From NCBI GenBank assembly GCA_004553715.1, contig SFKP01000040.1, forward strand, positions 1 through 10,800: a DNA stretch of 10,800 nucleotides, given 5' to 3'. How positions within the stretch are numbered: the stretch's first letter is position 1; every line of letters begins with the position of its first letter. This stretch comes from Clostridiales bacterium (lineage in GTDB: Bacteria; Bacillota; Clostridia; TANB77; CAG-508). Shown here one piece after another: positions 5,848 through 10,800 of the stretch. Below the pieces are notes generated by a model. It did not search any database, was not told where the DNA came from, and worked only from the letters and a program-made list of their open reading frames with translations. The translations under genes and the position numbers were made by a program.

Positions 5848-6968
5848 TGAAGAATGCAGAATTAGGATTATATATACATATACCTTTTTGTATAAAAAAG
5901 TGCAAATATTGTGATTTTGTTTCTTTTTCAAATAAAATGAATATTGTAGAAGAGTATATAGAAGTACTAAAACAAGAAATAGAGAAAGCAAAAATTGAGA
6001 ACAAGAAAATTACAACTATATATTTTGGAGGAGGCACACCATCTGCAATAGATGCTAAATATATACAGGAGATATTAGATAAAATAAGAGATAAATGGAA
6101 CATAGAAAATGCAGAAATAACAATAGAAGTGAATCCAGGAACAGTAGATGTAAGTAAATTAGAAGATTATTTAAAAATGGGGATAAATAGATTAAGTATA
6201 GGTCTGCAAAGCACATCAAATATGTTGTTGAAACTAATAGGAAGAATCCATACTTATGAGGAGTTTTTATCATCTTATGAAATTGCAAGAAAAGTAGGTT
6301 TTAGCAATATAAATGTAGATTTAATGATAGGACTTCCAACTCAAAATTTAACTGATGTTGAAGGAGATTTAAAAAAAATATTAGAATTAAATCCGGAGCA
6401 CATTTCTATATATTCGTTAATTATAGAAGCAAATACACCTATAGAAAAAGAGATAAAAGAAAAAAGGATGTATTTGCCATCAGAAGATACAGAACGAAAA
6501 ATGTATTGGAAGGTAAAAGAAATTTTAGAGCAAAGTGGATATATACATTATGAAATATCGAATTTTTCAAAACCACATTATATGTCTAAACATAATTCAA
6601 ATTGCTGGAATCAAAAAGAATATATAGGATTTGGATTAGCTGCACATTCGTACATAAATGGAGAAAGAAAGTCTAATACAGAAAACTTAGAAGAATATAT
6701 ACTTCAAAACGGAGCCAAAAATACAGTACATGAAAAGCAAGATATAGATGCAATGCAAAAAGAATTTATGATGTTAGGATTAAGAAAGATAGAAGGAGTA
6801 AGTATTTCAGACTTTAAAAACAAATTTGTAGAAAATCCTATATTTATATTTAGGCAAGAGTTAGATACTTTAGTTAAACAAGAATTAATTGAAATAGAAG
6901 AGGACAATATTAAATTAACAAATAAAGGAATTGACTTTGCCAATGTAGTTTGGGAGCAATTCGTATAA
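5847..6968 (+). CDS. hemW: Radical SAM haem chaperone HemW (HemN-like)
   Basis: A 373-residue radical SAM protein. C15, C19 and C22 (CIKKCKYCDF) ligate the 4Fe-4S cluster. The CxxxCxxC motif followed by D-F, without a fourth cysteine, fits HemW rather than true coproporphyrinogen dehydrogenase HemN. Further motifs are GGGTPS (61-66), EVNPGT (94-99), GLQS (119-122) and GFGLAAHSY (261-269). HemW is known to bind haem and help insert it into haem proteins. The family HNxxYW motif reads HNSNCW here (249-254), with cysteine in place of tyrosine. The carboxy-terminal region (about 305-373) is the expected winged-helix-like HemW tail. It overlaps whiA by one base and ends the run. Many databases still call such genes oxygen-independent coproporphyrinogen III oxidase. 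Confidence 0.93.
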   Translation: MKNAELGLYIHIPFCIKKCKYCDFVSFSNKMNIVEEYIEVLKQEIEKAKIENKKITTIYFGGGTPSAIDAKYIQEILDKIRDKWNIENAEITIEVNPGTVDVSKLEDYLKMGINRLSIGLQSTSNMLLKLIGRIHTYEEFLSSYEIARKVGFSNINVDLMIGLPTQNLTDVEGDLKKILELNPEHISIYSLIIEANTPIEKEIKEKRMYLPSEDTERKMYWKVKEILEQSGYIHYEISNFSKPHYMSKHNSNCWNQKEYIGFGLAAHSYINGERKSNTENLEEYILQNGAKNTVHEKQDIDAMQKEFMMLGLRKIEGVSISDFKNKFVENPIFIFRQELDTLVKQELIEIEEDNIKLTNKGIDFANVVWEQFV

Positions 6969-6970
6969 CA

Positions 6971-7032
6971 AAATTTCTTTATTGATAATTGACTTTTTAT
7001 ATAAAAAATGTTAATCTATATAAAGAAATTTA
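6971..7032. repeat. 12-bp inverted repeat around the tRNA-Thr promoter
   Basis: AAATTTCTTTAT (6971-6982) is the exact inverse complement of ATAAAGAAATTT (7020-7031). The 37 bases between them contain the tRNA-Thr promoter. The arms could act as a weak hemW terminator, a protein-binding dyad, or nothing. The long loop makes a terminator unlikely. Confidence 0.35.
6989..7017 (+). promoter_or_regulatory. Probable promoter of tRNA-Thr
   Basis: TTGACT at 6989-6994, then 17 bases, then TAATCT at 7012-7017, preceded by TG at 7009-7010 (extended -10). The -35 is strong and the -10 weak. The position, about 21 bases before the tRNA, is suitable. Confidence 0.45.
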
Positions 7033-7038
7033 AAATAA

Positions 7039-7114
<76 letters not shown>

Positions 7115-7123
7115 TTTGAAAAC

Positions 7124-7160
7124 AACTTACGAACCAATATAGTATCGTAAGTTTTTATTT
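7124..7160 (+). terminator. Terminator after tRNA-Thr
   Basis: AACTTACGA (7124-7132) pairs perfectly with TCGTAAGTT (7145-7153) around a 12-base loop and runs straight into TTTTATTTT. It starts 10 bases after the tRNA CCA. Confidence 0.82.
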
Positions 7161-7170
7161 TATATAAAAC

Positions 7171-7193
7171 TATAATGTTTTCTTTCTAGAAAG
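7171..7193 (+). promoter_or_regulatory. -10 element and 12-bp palindromic operator-like site
   Basis: TATAAT at 7171-7176 is followed at 7182-7193 by the perfect palindrome CTTTCTAGAAAG, which can be extended imperfectly to TGTT (left) and AACA (right). It covers the expected transcription start and runs into the ribosome binding site AAAGGAG. A dimeric repressor site is the simplest reading. No good -35 is visible. Confidence 0.4.
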
Positions 7194-7206
7194 GAGAACA
7201 TTTTTT

Positions 7207-7491
7207 ATGCTTGAATTCAAAATAATACAAGAATTAAAACCAAATACTGAAATTCTAGAAATCATCAAAAGCTACACTTACATAACTAAAAATGGTAAAG
7301 TTAAACACTTACTGAAAACAAATCTGCAATTTGTTGAACCTATAGAGTACATAATTACATATCCTACTATTCTTACAATACTAGAATACAAAGTTAATGA
7401 GATTAGAAATAAACCATTCTACATTAAAGAGCATAATGAGAAATACAATCTCAAAGAAATCAAACAAATTATCATAAAATTATCAAATTAG
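7207..7491 (+). CDS. Hypothetical protein, 94 residues
   Basis: I do not recognise a family. The protein is lysine-rich, apparently soluble, without a signal peptide or membrane segment, and looks mixed alpha/beta (regular hydrophobic alternation such as EYIITYPTILTILEYKV at about 52-68). A strong ribosome binding site (AAAGGAG at 7191-7196 region) sits about 10 bases upstream of the ATG and overlaps a palindromic operator-like site, so repression by a dimeric regulator is possible. It is the first gene after tRNA-Thr and precedes the small ORF and recombinase on the same strand. That position suggests an accessory or regulatory protein of the mobile element, which is inference from position only. 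Confidence 0.65.
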   Translation: MLEFKIIQELKPNTEILEIIKSYTYITKNGKVKHLLKTNLQFVEPIEYIITYPTILTILEYKVNEIRNKPFYIKEHNEKYNLKEIKQIIIKLSN

Positions 7492-7524
7492 TGTCTGCAA
7501 TTTTATTATTTAAAGAGGAAACAA

Positions 7525-7644
7525 ATGAGAGATATTTTTAGTTTAGGGTTGCAAAAATTAAAACTATTTAGGAAACAATTGAAAGAAATTTTCAAAAATT
7601 GGTTGTTATTTTCCGTTTTAGTTTGGAAAGAAGTGAGGAGATGA
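7525..7644 (+). CDS. Small ORF, 39 residues, upstream of the recombinase
   Basis: This codes for a basic 39-residue peptide beginning MRDIFSLGLQKLKLF and ending WKEVRR. It is mostly amphipathic with a hydrophobic patch (NWLLFSVLVW at about 25-34) that could be a short membrane-associated helix. AAGAGG lies 7 bases before the ATG (7513-7518). Its last codons contain the recombinase ribosome binding site (GAGGAG), and its stop lies 4 bases before the recombinase start, an arrangement typical of translational coupling. No family is recognised. Codon content is too little to prove coding, so this rests on the ribosome binding site and spacing. Confidence 0.45.
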   Translation: MRDIFSLGLQKLKLFRKQLKEIFKNWLLFSVLVWKEVRR

Positions 7645-7648
7645 TTTT

Positions 7649-9398
7649 ATGAGTAATAGATGTGCAGTATATGTAAGAGTTAGCACAGATGATCAAAGAG
7701 ATAATGGTTATTCTATTGATTCACAATTAAGAATGATTAAAGAATATTGTGAGAAAAACTACTATTTAATAGTTGATGTCTATAATGATGCAGGACATTC
7801 TGGAAAAGATTTAATGAGACCTGAAATGCAAAGATTATTAAAAGATATTAAATCTAAAAAGATAGATAAATTAGTTGCAATTGCTACTTAATTATTGTGA
7901 ACAACACGATGTAAAAATTGAATTAATACTAGAACCTTATGATGTATCTACTGCTAATGGTGAAATGATATTTGGAATGAATTTAGTATTTGGGCAAAGA
8001 GAAAGAAAAGAAATTGGAGCAAGAACTAAACGAGCTATGGAAGAAATGGCATTATCTAAAATACACCCTAGTAAAGCACCATATGGCTATATTAGAAACA
8101 AAGAAACAGGACATTTAGAGATAGAACCTATTGAGGCACAAGTAGTTAAAGAAATATTTGAACTATGTAAAAAAGGACATTCTACAAGAAACATAGCAAG
8201 TATTATGAAAGATAATAATTCATACTTGAAACAAGGTAAATGGCGAAGTGACCGAGTCTATAAAATATTAACTAATTCTATTTATATAGGTGTATTTGAA
8301 TATGGAAAATATAAAAGAAAACCACAAGACGTTTTAAGAGTTAATAACTATTGTGAACCTATTATTGATGAACAAACTTGGAATGTTACAAGAGCAAATT
8401 TAGAGAAAAATAAACACTCTAATTATGGAGAACATATTCATTTATTTACTTCAATAGTTAAGTGTCCAGATTGTGGTGTAATACTTTCTTCTACTAATTC
8501 TTTTAAAAATAGTGGAACTGAAAAAGAAAAAGTTTATTATCATTTGACTTGTAAAAATGCTAATTGTAAATCAAAAGGACTTCATTATAGTTCAGATAAA
8601 ATAGAACAAAAACTAGGACGTATTTTAAATGAATTAACTAGATATATGTATGATGCAGATAATGAAATTATAGTTTGTAATTCTACTAAAACTAAAGAGA
8701 TTAAAGACATAGATAATGCTATTGAAAAATTAAAACAACAAGAGAAAAAGTTAGTAGATTTATATTTAAGTTCTACCCTAAATGTTGAAGTAATTAACCA
8801 CAAAAATGAAGTAATAAAAAAAGAAATAGATAAACTAAACCAAAAGAAAAACAAACTAGATCCAGATGATGACTTTAAAGATTATACAGTAGAATTACTT
8901 AAAAAATTAGATTGTGATTATCAAGATGATAACAATATTTTATTTCAAAATAAACTAGGATTTTCATTTTTATGGGATAGTTTAAATAGAAAAACTAAGA
9001 AAGAATTAATACAAAGATTAATAGCAAATTTAGAAATTACAAGAGATAAAAATTACAATATTGAAATTAAAAATATAAAATTCACAGATGAATTTATATC
9101 TAAAAGTAATAAAGAATATTTAAATTATCTTAATGAAATTTTAAATAATAATGAAATTGGAATTAAATATAAAGAACAAATCAACAAGCAAGAATTAGAA
9201 AAATTAGAACAAGATTACTTCATATTTTCTACAAAAAAATATGAAGATAATAAATATTCTGAAGCAGATTTGATTTTATATATGGAACTAATAAAACAAC
9301 ATTTTTTTCACGATGGAATTATAAATTGTCCATATATTGAAGATAATAACATAGTAGATAACCTACTATTAATACCAAAAACAATTATAAATATTTAA
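7649..9398 (+). pseudogene. Large serine recombinase (TnpX-like), disrupted by deletion/frameshift
   Basis: Site-specific recombinase of the large serine family, which integrates and excises mobile elements. The first part (7649-7891) holds the resolvase start, with YVRVSTDDQ carrying the nucleophile S12 and R10, and runs to KIDKLVAIAT before a stop. The second part continues in the +1 frame from about 7878: LLLNYCEQHDVKIELI, EPYDVSTANGEMIFGM, then RERKEIGARTKRAMEEMA. It goes on through the recombinase DNA-binding domain, a zinc ribbon (CPDC near 8463-8474, paired with C and C near 8550-8570), and a lysine-rich coiled coil around 8695-8860. Relatives carry about 14 residues including DRLTR between these halves. 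Here one base replaces them, a net loss near 41 bp. Without the conserved DRLTR arginines it should be inactive. The ribosome binding site GAGGAG lies within the preceding small ORF. Confidence 0.9.
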
Positions 9399-9425
9399 TA
9401 AAAATAAGAAAGGAATGATTTTATT

Positions 9426-9779
9426 ATGGAAATAACTTATACAAAACAAGGAGATTATTTATTGCCAGATTTAACTTTAAAAGAAACTAAAAAAGGAATT
9501 ATAAACAAATATGGAAGAATGAGATTAGCCTATTTAAAAGAATATAAAAAAGCACTATATACTTCACTTTTAATGAAAGAAGAACTTACTAATCATCTTA
9601 TTTCAGTAAGTAAAAGTTCAGAAGATTTATTAAATACTTTGATGGAAAGTTATAAAAAATCAGATGAAAGACTATTCGAAAAAAATAAAAAAAGAAATCA
9701 TATTGAATGGGCAAAACTTATGAATAATTATAAAATTACAGCAGAAGAAATTATATTAAAAGAGTATATTTTTATATAA
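9426..9779 (+). CDS. tnpV: TnpV family transposon-encoded protein
   Basis: A 117-residue protein matching TnpV of Tn4451-like elements: METYTxxGDYLxPDL-type amino terminus (residues 1-16), KYGRMRLAYLKEY (residues 29-41), and WAKLMNNYKITAEEIILKEYIF near the end. TnpV proteins accompany large serine recombinases in clostridial mobile elements. Their function is not established and they are not needed for Tn4451 excision as far as I know. AAGAAAGGA upstream (9407-9413 region) supports the start. It follows the broken recombinase by 27 bases on the same strand and was presumably in its operon. The reading frame and length are intact although the neighbouring recombinase has decayed. Confidence 0.9.
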   Translation: MEITYTKQGDYLLPDLTLKETKKGIINKYGRMRLAYLKEYKKALYTSLLMKEELTNHLISVSKSSEDLLNTLMESYKKSDERLFEKNKKRNHIEWAKLMNNYKITAEEIILKEYIFI

Positions 9780-9787
9780 ATAATTTA

Positions 9788-9832
9788 AAAAAGAGCAAAA
9801 AATTAGCAAAGTAATTTAATCCTCTTTTTATA
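9788..9832 (+). terminator. Terminator after tnpV
   Basis: AAAAAGAG (9788-9795) pairs with CTCTTTTT (9822-9829). Inside it AAATTA (9800-9805) pairs with TAATTT (9812-9817), giving a nested hairpin that ends in a T run. It begins 9 bases after the tnpV stop. Confidence 0.7.
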
Positions 9833-9843
9833 TATTAACCAAT

Positions 9844-9925
9844 ATGGGAGTAAAAGTAATGTCTAGCCAGCACTGAATTTATACTCCCGTACAAATTCTT
9901 ATATGGGGAAAATCCCCAAACCCCT
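9844..9925. other. Tandem hairpins in a GC-richer island, possible oriT remnant
   Basis: GGGAGTA (9846-9852) pairs with TACTCCC (9882-9888) around a loop containing GTCTAGCCAGCACTG. It is followed by GGGGA-AAA-TCCCC (9905-9917) and then AAACCCC. This island is much richer in G/C than its surroundings and non-coding in all frames. Stable hairpins followed by a C-rich stretch, next to mobile-element genes, are reminiscent of relaxase nick regions (oriT) in clostridial elements. No relaxase gene is visible, so the function is inferred only. Confidence 0.35.
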
Positions 9926-9968
9926 TAATTTTTAAAAATTGCAACTAGAAAAAAACAAGGTTAATTTA

Positions 9969-10373
9969 TTATTTAACCTCGTCTGTATCTTTATAAAAAT
10001 CCATAATGTGTTGAATGTCTTTTTTATCTTTTGAACGATTAAGTTGCTTTTTTAATTTTAATACAGATTTTATTGTTTGTACTTTATATCCGAATAATTC
10101 TATATATTCTATTTTTTCATAATAATGATTACTAAAATTTATTATATTATCAATAAACCAAACATTATAATTTTCAATTTCTTTTTCAAACGTGCAACTA
10201 TATTTTTTTAATAATTGGTTATATAATTCATTAGAAACAGTTATATCTATATCAGATGTATATTCTTTTACATTTTGAAGTACTAAAGCTGCACCACTAA
10301 TAACTATATAATTTTGTGAATCAAAATTATATTTATTTAGTGTTTTTAAAATATTCTCTTTGTTAAAAATCAT
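9969..10373 (-). CDS. Small nucleotidyltransferase-fold protein
   Basis: A 134-residue protein on the minus strand. VISGAALVL at about 24-32 and TSDIDITVS at 39-47 form the nucleotidyltransferase (pol-beta-like) signature: a glycine-containing turn followed by the metal-binding D41 and D43. Such small domains act as nucleotide-transferring antitoxins, resistance enzymes or uncharacterised cargo in mobile elements. The first motif has ISGAA rather than the more common GG-A/S. A third acidic residue could not be placed with confidence. No HEPN or AbiEii toxin partner is adjacent. AAAGGAGA lies about 7 bases before the ATG, giving a firm start. It is convergent with tnpV and divergent from the small RNA/ORF unit to its right. 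Confidence 0.75.
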   Translation of the reverse strand: MIFNKENILKTLNKYNFDSQNYIVISGAALVLQNVKEYTSDIDITVSNELYNQLLKKYSCTFEKEIENYNVWFIDNIINFSNHYYEKIEYIELFGYKVQTIKSVLKLKKQLNRSKDKKDIQHIMDFYKDTDEVK

Positions 10374-10415
10374 TTTATTCTCCTTTCAATAAATTACAGC
10401 GAATAATACAATTAC

Positions 10416-10444
10416 ATTATACTATAAATTACAAAAAATTCCCA
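10416..10444 (-). promoter_or_regulatory. Possible promoter of the nucleotidyltransferase gene
   Basis: On the minus strand TATAAT (plus 10416-10421) lies 17 bases from TGGGAA (plus 10439-10444), a weak -35. The -35 overlaps one arm of an AATTCC/GGAATT dyad (10437-10442 and 10465-10470) whose other arm lies in the divergent promoter, so the two could share a regulator. Confidence 0.35.
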
Positions 10445-10451
10445 TGCTTCC

Positions 10452-10480
10452 TTGAAAAAATATAGGAATTACTATATAAT
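10452..10480 (+). promoter_or_regulatory. Strong promoter of the small RNA / small ORF unit
   Basis: TTGAAA (10452-10457) and TATAAT (10475-10480) are separated by exactly 17 bases, giving 11 of 12 consensus matches. Transcription would start near 10487. Confidence 0.72.
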
Positions 10481-10486
10481 GTTTTT

Positions 10487-10556
10487 AGAAAGAGAGCATT
10501 GTAGTTCGTAAGCTGTAGCTTAACCGCTCCAATGGCGTTTCTGTTCGAACTTTTTA
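10487..10556 (+). ncRNA. Structured RNA or leader with three-way junction
   Basis: AGTTCG (10503-10508) can pair with CGAACT (10546-10551). This encloses hairpin TAAGCT-GT-AGCTTA (10509-10522; the innermost pairs must open to form a loop) and a small CGC/GCG hairpin (10525-10537), and is followed by TTTTT. With a near-perfect promoter directly upstream, this looks like a small RNA of about 70 nt or a leader with a terminator-like end. It does not fold as a tRNA and matches no riboswitch I know. A 37-residue ORF starts inside it, so the two readings compete. Confidence 0.4.
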
Positions 10557-10645
10557 GAATAGAAAGATACAAAAATCAATCAGTAATGGTTGCTTTTGCA
10601 AAAAATCATCCTAATTCTAAAATGAAAGGATGGTGTGAAAAATGA
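10532..10645 (+). CDS. Possible small ORF, 37 residues
   Basis: An open frame from ATG 10532 reads MAFLFELFRIERYKNQ and continues to NSKMKGWCEK. Its TGA overlaps the next ATG (ATGA at 10642-10645), a coupling arrangement. No ribosome binding site precedes this ATG, which lies inside the predicted RNA structure. An internal ATG at 10586-10590 (residue 19) is an alternative start. The peptide is basic and recognised by no family I know. Coding status is uncertain. Confidence 0.3.
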   Translation: MAFLFELFRIERYKNQSVMVAFAKNHPNSKMKGWCEK

Positions 10646-10722
10646 ATATTATCAAAGAAGAATTGCAATTTGAGGAAACTCTTAAACAAAGACTTAAATT
10701 TATGAAGATTGACTCATACTAA
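10642..10722 (+). CDS. Possible small ORF, 26 residues
   Basis: It encodes a highly charged 26-residue peptide beginning MNIIKEELQFEETLKQ and ending KIDSY, likely one helix. GAAAGGA (10624-10630) lies 11 bases upstream of the ATG. It overlaps the upstream small ORF by 4 bases, and its stop codon sits in the loop of a terminator hairpin (10711-10741). It therefore exactly fills the end of the transcription unit. No family is recognised. Confidence 0.4.
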   Translation: MNIIKEELQFEETLKQRLKFMKIDSY

Positions 10723-10741
10723 TCTATGGGTTGTTTTTTTT
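10711..10741 (+). terminator. Rho-independent terminator of the small unit
   Basis: GACTCATA (10711-10718) pairs with TATGGGTT (10725-10732, two G-U pairs) around CTAATC. It is followed by G and a run of eight T. Confidence 0.82.
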
Positions 10742-10759
10742 ATGCTTTTATGATAATAT
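10731..10759 (+). promoter_or_regulatory. Possible promoter of the last, partial gene
   Basis: TTGTTT (10731-10736), 17 bases, then TAATAT (10754-10759) preceded by TG at 10751-10752, an extended -10. Its -35 overlaps the terminator T tract, so one arrangement serves both units. Confidence 0.35.
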
Positions 10760-10787
10760 ATGAAAAATGAAATAAAGGAGAAATTTT

Positions 10788-10800
10788 ATGGAAAATAAAA
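10788..10800 (+). CDS. Start of a gene cut off by the window edge
   Basis: ATG at 10788 follows AAAGGAG (10774-10780) by 7 bases, an ideal ribosome binding site. Only four codons (M-E-N-K) are visible, so no function can be given. It follows the terminator at 10711-10741 and so begins a new unit. Confidence 0.6.

Larger units (their letters stand above)
7115..10800. mobile_element. Remnant of a TnpX/TnpV-type integrated element (bounds uncertain)
   Basis: A broken large serine recombinase followed by tnpV is the gene pair found in Tn4451-like and related clostridial mobilisable or conjugative elements. Small unknown ORFs, hairpins resembling a transfer region, and a lone nucleotidyltransferase gene accompany it, and no housekeeping gene is seen to the right edge. 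The left boundary is presumed to lie between tRNA-Thr and 7207. No duplicated attachment site could be identified, and the right end is not in the window. Because the recombinase is damaged the element is probably no longer self-excising. Confidence 0.5.

Noticed and set aside
7875..9398. The second recombinase fragment as an independent gene starting at TTG
   Set aside because: Its first residues continue the catalytic domain of the fragment before it. No ribosome binding site precedes the TTG. It is better read as one broken gene.
7126..10514. CTTACGAAC after tRNA-Thr and its inverse GTTCGTAAG near 10506 as element end repeats
   Set aside because: Only nine bases match, the first is inside a terminator stem, and the flanks differ. 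This is compatible with chance in a window of this size.
10487..10560. A tRNA-like gene suggested by GTTCGAAC
   Set aside because: No acceptor stem, D arm or anticodon arm can be formed. The pairing fits a different three-way junction.

Overview
The window looks like a chromosomal segment of a very AT-rich Bacillota (low-GC Gram-positive, most likely clostridial). The pointers are A/T-rich third codon positions, strong AGGAGG-type ribosome binding sites, TTGACA/TATAAT promoters, CCA-encoding tRNA genes, a clostridial-type AdhE, and a TnpX/TnpV-type recombinase module. No species is claimed.

Left part (1-1550) is stable-RNA country. It holds the last bases of a 23S rRNA gene, a 5S rRNA with a perfect-spacing promoter in front of it, and a tRNA-Asn(GUU) gene split by a 214-nt ORF-less group I intron between anticodon bases 35 and 36. 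Two oppositely oriented tRNA genes follow, initiator tRNA-fMet(CAU) and tRNA-Lys(CUU), each with its own consensus promoter. The gaps between them carry several palindromic repeat-like elements.

Middle part (1550-7160) is a forward-strand metabolic and housekeeping run. It contains adhE (bifunctional aldehyde/alcohol dehydrogenase), prmC (release-factor glutamine methyltransferase), a short whiA (DNA-binding regulator that lacks the usual first homing-endonuclease-like half), and hemW (radical-SAM haem chaperone). The last three are spaced by 2 nt or overlap by 1 nt, and adhE lies only 23 nt upstream, so one transcript is plausible. A tRNA-Thr(GGU) gene closes the block.

Right part (about 7115-10800) looks like the end of an integrated mobile element. 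It has a small unknown protein behind a palindromic operator-like site, a 39-residue small ORF, and a large serine recombinase broken by an internal loss of about 41 bp that removes its conserved DRLTR-type segment. After these come tnpV, a GC-richer pair of hairpins that may be a transfer-origin remnant, a reverse-strand nucleotidyltransferase-fold protein, a strongly promoted unit with a structured leader and two overlapping tiny ORFs ending at a terminator, and the first codons of another gene.

The most noteworthy items are the group I intron inside the tRNA-Asn anticodon, the half-size WhiA, the decayed recombinase, and the structured RNA/small-ORF unit near the right edge.
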